From positions 31,528,133 through 31,592,132 of the forward strand of contig CM059975.1 in NCBI GenBank assembly GCA_030490835.1: a stretch of 64,000 bases of DNA, written 5' to 3'. Shown here piece by piece: positions 63,746 through 64,000 of the stretch. The notes beneath the pieces were generated by a model. It was not told the DNA's origin. It ran no database searches and saw only the letters and a program-made list of their open reading frames with translations. Origin of the DNA: Annona cherimola. Its lineage: Eukaryota > Streptophyta > Magnoliopsida > Magnoliales > Annonaceae. The stretch's first letter is position 1, and the number at the start of each line of letters is the position of its first letter. The position numbers and the translations under genes were made by a program.

Positions 63746-64000
63746 CCCCTACTTAATCTGTGAATCAAAGGATTTTGCAAGTAAGATTGCATAATTGCAT
63801 TTTAGCTTGTGTTTTGGCATTTTGCAAAATATACACTATAAGTTCTATTTCAATTTTACTTTTTGGCAAAACAAATCCTATGTACTTGTATTTTCAACTA
63901 GGTGGGTGAAAAAATGCCTTTTAAATTTCTTTAAAAGTATTTCAAATGGAAAAAGGTAATTTTAAGCTGTTTGATGTCAATAATGGCGGTTATTTTGTAA

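Overview
The window is nuclear DNA of a flowering plant. It is very AT-rich and its genes are split by introns with ordinary GT..AG borders. The gene families present (a HAK/KUP/KT potassium transporter and a plant family-1 beta-glucosidase) and the dense load of Ty1/copia, Ty3/gypsy, hAT, Mutator-like and Tourist-like elements are all typical of angiosperms. I cannot name the species. Few intact genes are present; most of the sequence is transposon debris, much of it nested.

Layout. 1-800: 3' end of a copia element (minus strand: RNase H tail, polypurine tract, LTR). 3.7-4.5 kb: a nested fold-back element. 5.1-5.4 kb: a copia integrase scrap. 7.17-9.62 kb (+): the C-terminal half of a HAK/KUP potassium transporter in three exons, with a TGA six codons before the family's usual end. 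12-22 kb: AT-rich repeats, a copia gag scrap, a gypsy reverse-transcriptase relic split by a MITE, and a hAT element sitting inside another MITE. 27.4-27.6 kb (+): a 40-residue Cys-rich/Lys-rich protein gene behind a TATA box. 30.46-30.80 kb (-): two spliced exons of a small two-helix membrane protein, possibly Pkr1-like. 32.17-33.91 and 61.43-62.81 kb: two non-autonomous hAT elements with exact 8-bp target duplications. 36-48 kb: a dense bed of fold-back MITEs. 44.97-57.31 kb (+): a beta-glucosidase (GH1) pseudogene with a TATA box, a signal peptide and eight recognisable exon pieces.

The GH1 locus is broken in several independent ways: a frameshift in exon 1, a lost splice acceptor before exon 2, a missing exon 4, a stop and a frameshift in exon 7, a stop in exon 8, and no C-terminal exons in view. 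Its intron 7 carries a 4.9-kb Mutator-like element (50864-55775) with an exact 9-bp target duplication. That element holds two minisatellites: about 16 copies of a ~52-bp unit, and a higher-order array of 10-bp units.

The most unusual structure is a family of palindromic MITEs with a similar AT-rich core but different ends. In at least three cases a terminus folds into a GC-rich hairpin whose pairing is kept although its sequence differs. Three of these elements carry another element inserted at or near their dyad centre. All coordinates of repeat edges without a stated target duplication are approximate.
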